A stretch of 64,000 bases of DNA from an uncultured Oscillospiraceae bacterium (GTDB taxonomy: Bacteria > Bacillota > Clostridia > Oscillospirales > Ruminococcaceae). The notes under the pieces are model-generated. The model worked only from the letters and a program-made list of their open reading frames with translations, was not told the origin of the DNA and made no database searches. A program made the translations under genes and the position numbers. Every line of letters begins with the position of its first letter. Within the stretch, counting starts at the first letter, position 1. Positions 61,051 through 64,000 of the stretch are shown piece by piece. The stretch lies in contig CAKSIT010000007.1 in the NCBI GenBank assembly GCA_934462925.1, forward strand, positions 85,094-149,093, written 5' to 3'.

Positions 61051-63852
61051 ATGCTTGAAATCAAGAACATAACAAAGGACTACAGCGCGGGCGGCGACGT
61101 TGTTCACGCGCTGCGCGGGGTGTCCATAAGCTTCCGCGAGAGCGAGCTTGTGAGCATTCTCGGGCAGTCGGGCTGCGGCAAGACTACGCTGCTCAACATA
61201 ATCGGCGGGCTTGACCAGTACACCTCGGGCGACCTTATCATCAACGGCAAATCCACAAAGCTCTTTAAGGACCGCGACTGGGACACCTACCGCAACCACT
61301 CCGTGGGATTCATTTTCCAGAGCTACAACCTTATCCCGCATCAGACGGTGCTTTCTAACGTTGAGCTTGCGCTTACTCTCTCGGGCGTAAGCAAGGCGGA
61401 GCGCCGCCGCCGCGCAAAGGAGGCGCTGGCGCAGGTGGGGCTTGCCGCGCAGATGAACAAGCGCCCCAACCAGATGTCGGGCGGGCAGATGCAGCGCGTA
61501 GCCATAGCCCGCGCGCTTGTAAACGACCCCGACATACTCCTTGCGGACGAGCCAACGGGCGCGCTTGACAGCGAGACTTCCGTGCAGATAATGGAGCTTA
61601 TAAAGCAGATATCAAAGGACAGGCTCGTTATAATGGTAACGCACAACCCCGACCTTGCCGAGAGGTACTCCACGCGCATAGTAAGGCTGCTTGACGGCGA
61701 GATAACGAGCGACTCCGACCCCTACGACGGCGCGCCCGCGCCCGAAAGGGAGCAGCCTGCGCGCAAAAAGCAGCCCAAGGGCAAAAAGGCGCGCACTTCC
61801 ATGTCGTTTGCAACGGCGCTTGCGCTTTCGCGCAACAATCTTCTCACCAAAAAGGGCAGAACGTTTTTAACGTCTTTCGCGGGGAGCATAGGCATTATAG
61901 GCATAGCGCTTATCCTGTCGCTCTCGAGCGGCGTGCAGGCGTACATAGACAGCGTTGAGCGCTCCACGCTCTCGTCCTACCCGATATCCATACAGCACGA
62001 AACGGTGGACTACTCGAGCATGATGCAGTCCATGATGGGCATGGCTGAGGAGGACATCTCCGAGCGCGACCCGAACAGGGTATACACCAACAACATTTCC
62101 ACCGAGATGACAAAGACCATGCTTTCAGAGATGCAGGTGAACAACCTTGCAAAGTTCAGGGAGTACCTTGAAACCAACCCCGACGGCATAATGGACAGCG
62201 TATCCGAGATACAGTACAGCTATTCGCCCGACCTTTACATCTACGGCACGGACGTAAACGACAACGTTATCCGCGTGAACCCCTCCACCGTGCTTGAGGC
62301 AATGATGGGCGAGAGCATGGCGCAGAACATAAAGCAGATGGGCGGCACGTACTCCACCATGATGGGCGCTTCGGGCGGCGGCATGGGCTACAACGTGTGG
62401 ACGGAGCTTTTAAGCGCAGCGACGGTGGAGGACCAGTTCGAGGTGCTTGCGGGGCGCATACCCGAGAGCTACAACGAAGTTGCGGTAATGGTAAACGACC
62501 GCAACGAGGTATCCGACGTCACGCTTTACGCGCTGGGGCTGCGCGACCAGTCCGAGCTTTCGGACATGATGGGAGCGTTCATGGCGGGCGAGAGCTTCGA
62601 CATTGACACGGGCGACCTTTCGTTCTCCTACGACGAGCTTATGGGGCTTGAGTTCCGCCTGCTCACAAAGTCCGACCTTTACAGGGCGAACGCGGACGGC
62701 GGCTGCGACGACATGAGCGGCGACGAGGAGTATATGCGCGGCGTACTTGAAAGCGCGCCGCTTATAAAGGTGGTAGGCGTGCTTCGCGCTGATTCCGACA
62801 GCCTTATAACCACCGCGCACAACGGCGGCATAGGCTACACCCACGCGCTCACCGAATACATGATAGAGCGCGTGAACGAGAGCGAGCTTGTAACAAAGCA
62901 GCGCGAGAACCCCGATATCGACGTATTTACGGGAATAGCGTTCCCGAACGGCGAGGAGGAGCAGCCCATGACCGAGGAGGAGGCTTTCGCCGCGGTAATG
63001 GGCATGATGACGCCCGAGCAGATAGGGCAGCTTTCAGGCGCAATGCTCAGCGCCCTCACGCCCGAGCAGCAGGCGGAGCTTGCAAAGCTTCCCCCCGAGG
63101 AGCAGCAGCAGGCGCTGTTCACGACGGCTGACCGGGCGGCGCTCACAAAGGCGTTTATGGACATAATGACGGCGGAGCAGATGCAGCAGCTCATGGAGCT
63201 TACGCAAAAGCCCGAATCTACCGACGCCACCTACGACGGCAACTTAGAGCTTTTAGGCGTAGCGGACCTTGCAGAGCCGAGCGGCATATCGATTTACGCA
63301 AAGGACTTTGACTCAAAGGAGCGCATAACGCAGTTCATCACCGACTACAACGCCCGTGCCGCGGCGGACGAGCGGCAGGAGGACGTAATAAACTACACCG
63401 ACTACATCGGGCTTATGATATCCTCCGTAAGCACTATAATTGACGCGATTTCTTATATTCTTATAGCGTTCGTAGCGATATCCCTTGTGGTATCGTCCAT
63501 AATGATAGGCATAATCACCTATATATCGGTACTCGAGCGCACAAAGGAGATAGGTATCCTGCGCGCAATAGGCGCTTCAAAGCGCGACATAAGAAATGTA
63601 TTCAACGCGGAGACCCTTATCGTGGGCTTTGCGGCGGGAGTTATCGGCATAGGTGTAACGCTTCTCCTCAACATTCCGATAAACCTCATAATCCACCACC
63701 TCACGGGCATAGACACGATAAACTCCGTTCTCCCATGGCAGGGCGGCGTTATCCTCGTGGCAATAAGCATGGCGCTCACCCTCGTAGCGGGCTTATTCCC
63801 CGCAGGCGTAGCGGCCCGCAAAGACCCCGTAGTAGCCCTTAGAACAGAATAA
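61051..63852 (+). CDS. Fused ABC exporter (ATPase plus FtsX-like permease)
   Basis: The protein has 933 residues. Residues 1-225 are an ABC ATPase: GQSGCGKTT, MSGGQMQRVAIARAL, ILLADEPTGALD. A basic linker follows (ERE..KKQPKGKKAR), one membrane helix (about 275-295), a large outside domain (about 300-790) and three helices at the end (LIAFVAISLVVSSIMIGIIT, FAAGVIGIGVTLLLNIPINL, VAISMALTLVAGLFP), the MacB/FtsX topology. An unusual Gln/Glu-rich stretch with MTPEQ- and LTPEQQ-type units lies at about 640-720. Role by family: export of a peptide, lipid or drug, or mechanical signalling. It is the partner of the MarR regulator. AAAGGAGAA precedes the ATG. Confidence 0.9.
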   Translation: MLEIKNITKDYSAGGDVVHALRGVSISFRESELVSILGQSGCGKTTLLNIIGGLDQYTSGDLIINGKSTKLFKDRDWDTYRNHSVGFIFQSYNLIPHQTVLSNVELALTLSGVSKAERRRRAKEALAQVGLAAQMNKRPNQMSGGQMQRVAIARALVNDPDILLADEPTGALDSETSVQIMELIKQISKDRLVIMVTHNPDLAERYSTRIVRLLDGEITSDSDPYDGAPAPEREQPARKKQPKGKKARTSMSFATALALSRNNLLTKKGRTFLTSFAGSIGIIGIALILSLSSGVQAYIDSVERSTLSSYPISIQHETVDYSSMMQSMMGMAEEDISERDPNRVYTNNISTEMTKTMLSEMQVNNLAKFREYLETNPDGIMDSVSEIQYSYSPDLYIYGTDVNDNVIRVNPSTVLEAMMGESMAQNIKQMGGTYSTMMGASGGGMGYNVWTELLSAATVEDQFEVLAGRIPESYNEVAVMVNDRNEVSDVTLYALGLRDQSELSDMMGAFMAGESFDIDTGDLSFSYDELMGLEFRLLTKSDLYRANADGGCDDMSGDEEYMRGVLESAPLIKVVGVLRADSDSLITTAHNGGIGYTHALTEYMIERVNESELVTKQRENPDIDVFTGIAFPNGEEEQPMTEEEAFAAVMGMMTPEQIGQLSGAMLSALTPEQQAELAKLPPEEQQQALFTTADRAALTKAFMDIMTAEQMQQLMELTQKPESTDATYDGNLELLGVADLAEPSGISIYAKDFDSKERITQFITDYNARAAADERQEDVINYTDYIGLMISSVSTIIDAISYILIAFVAISLVVSSIMIGIITYISVLERTKEIGILRAIGASKRDIRNVFNAETLIVGFAAGVIGIGVTLLLNIPINLIIHHLTGIDTINSVLPWQGGVILVAISMALTLVAGLFPAGVAARKDPVVALRTE

Positions 63853-63864
63853 GCCGGTAGCCCG

Positions 63865-64000
63865 GCGGGCGGGGTAGCCCCCGCGGGCGGTTACGGCTAC
63901 GTGTACCTTGTTGGCGTTTGTTTTCACACGCGGGCGGGGTAGCCCATGCGGGCGGTTACGGCTACGTGTACCTTGTTGGCGTTTGTTTTCACACGCGGGC
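63865..64000. repeat. 65-bp tandem repeat, continuing past the window
   Basis: GCGGGC starts at 63865, 63930 and 63995, exactly 65 bases apart. The unit contains GGTAGCCC, TTACGGCTACGTG and TTGGCGTTTGTTTTCAC. Units 1 and 2 differ only near their start (CCCG versus CATG). It begins 12 bp after the ABC exporter stop and encodes no clear frame. Only two full units are visible. Confidence 0.85.

Noticed and set aside
63865..64000. Possible CRISPR-like array
   Set aside because: Head-to-tail repeats of 65 bp without unique spacers.

Overview
The window looks like one contiguous piece of chromosome from a GC-rich, anaerobic, low-branching Firmicute of the class Clostridia, most likely Oscillospiraceae/Ruminococcaceae from a gut or rumen. 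Grounds: Gram-positive type promoters (TTGACA-N17-TATAAT) and AAGGAGG-type ribosome sites in AT-rich gaps between GC-rich genes; a secreted protein with a type I dockerin; a cellobiose 2-epimerase; a preQ1 riboswitch before a QueT-like gene and a THF riboswitch before a folT-like gene; a class A PBP and GH25 lysozyme; and no outer-membrane genes. The assignment is inference; no rRNA or tRNA gene was seen.

Layout. 0-4 kb (minus): two ComEA-like membrane-anchored helix-hairpin-helix proteins (the first runs off the window), an XRE regulator, a GNAT, a HAD phosphatase and an ApbE flavin transferase. 4-8.6 kb: a class A penicillin-binding protein and a GH25 lysozyme, divergent, sharing a control region with TGTAAC boxes. 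8.6-19 kb (minus): a long operon starting with a NodB deacetylase, a bactofilin and an unknown membrane-anchored protein, then AtpZ/AtpI-like proteins and the complete F1Fo ATP synthase set atpBEFHAGDC. A 42-residue one-helix membrane protein is inserted between atpA and atpG. The c subunit carries the two-carboxylate sequence pattern linked to Na+ coupling. 19-24.6 kb: cyclophilin, preQ1 riboswitch plus queT, then an rRNA methyltransferase overlapping a transglutaminase/DUF58 pair.

24.9-33.7 kb (plus): pgi, a small P-loop protein, rpmF, dnaE, pfkA, THF riboswitch plus folT, and proC. 33.7-42.4 kb: an M23 peptidase, the LRR/FIVAR/dockerin protein, smpB, a MATE exporter with a MerR/GyrI-type regulator, and pyruvate kinase. 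42.6-49.1 kb (plus): a zinc-knuckle cluster (Sel1-repeat protein, TerY-C-like protein, atypical Ser/Thr kinase), then a response regulator, a two-gene ABC exporter and a histidine kinase. 49.7-53.9 kb (minus): a cation diffusion facilitator, a second two-component system, and a barnase/barstar pair whose nuclease is a predicted lipoprotein. 54-64 kb: a lipoprotein efflux adaptor, cellobiose 2-epimerase, secA, an orphan 58-residue protein, a PH-domain membrane protein, and a MarR regulator with a fused ABC transporter, ending in a 65-bp tandem repeat that continues past the window.

The non-coding layer is unusually rich. Two copies of a MITE-like element have imperfect terminal inverted repeats and different 4-bp target duplications (TTGT, TATA); one sits inside the loop of the smpB terminator. 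Two copies of a second, hairpin-rich element share GACAG..GT.GAAAAA ends. Three glycolytic genes (pgi, pfkA, pyk) are present as separate units with individual promoters. No CRISPR array, prophage or transposase gene was seen.
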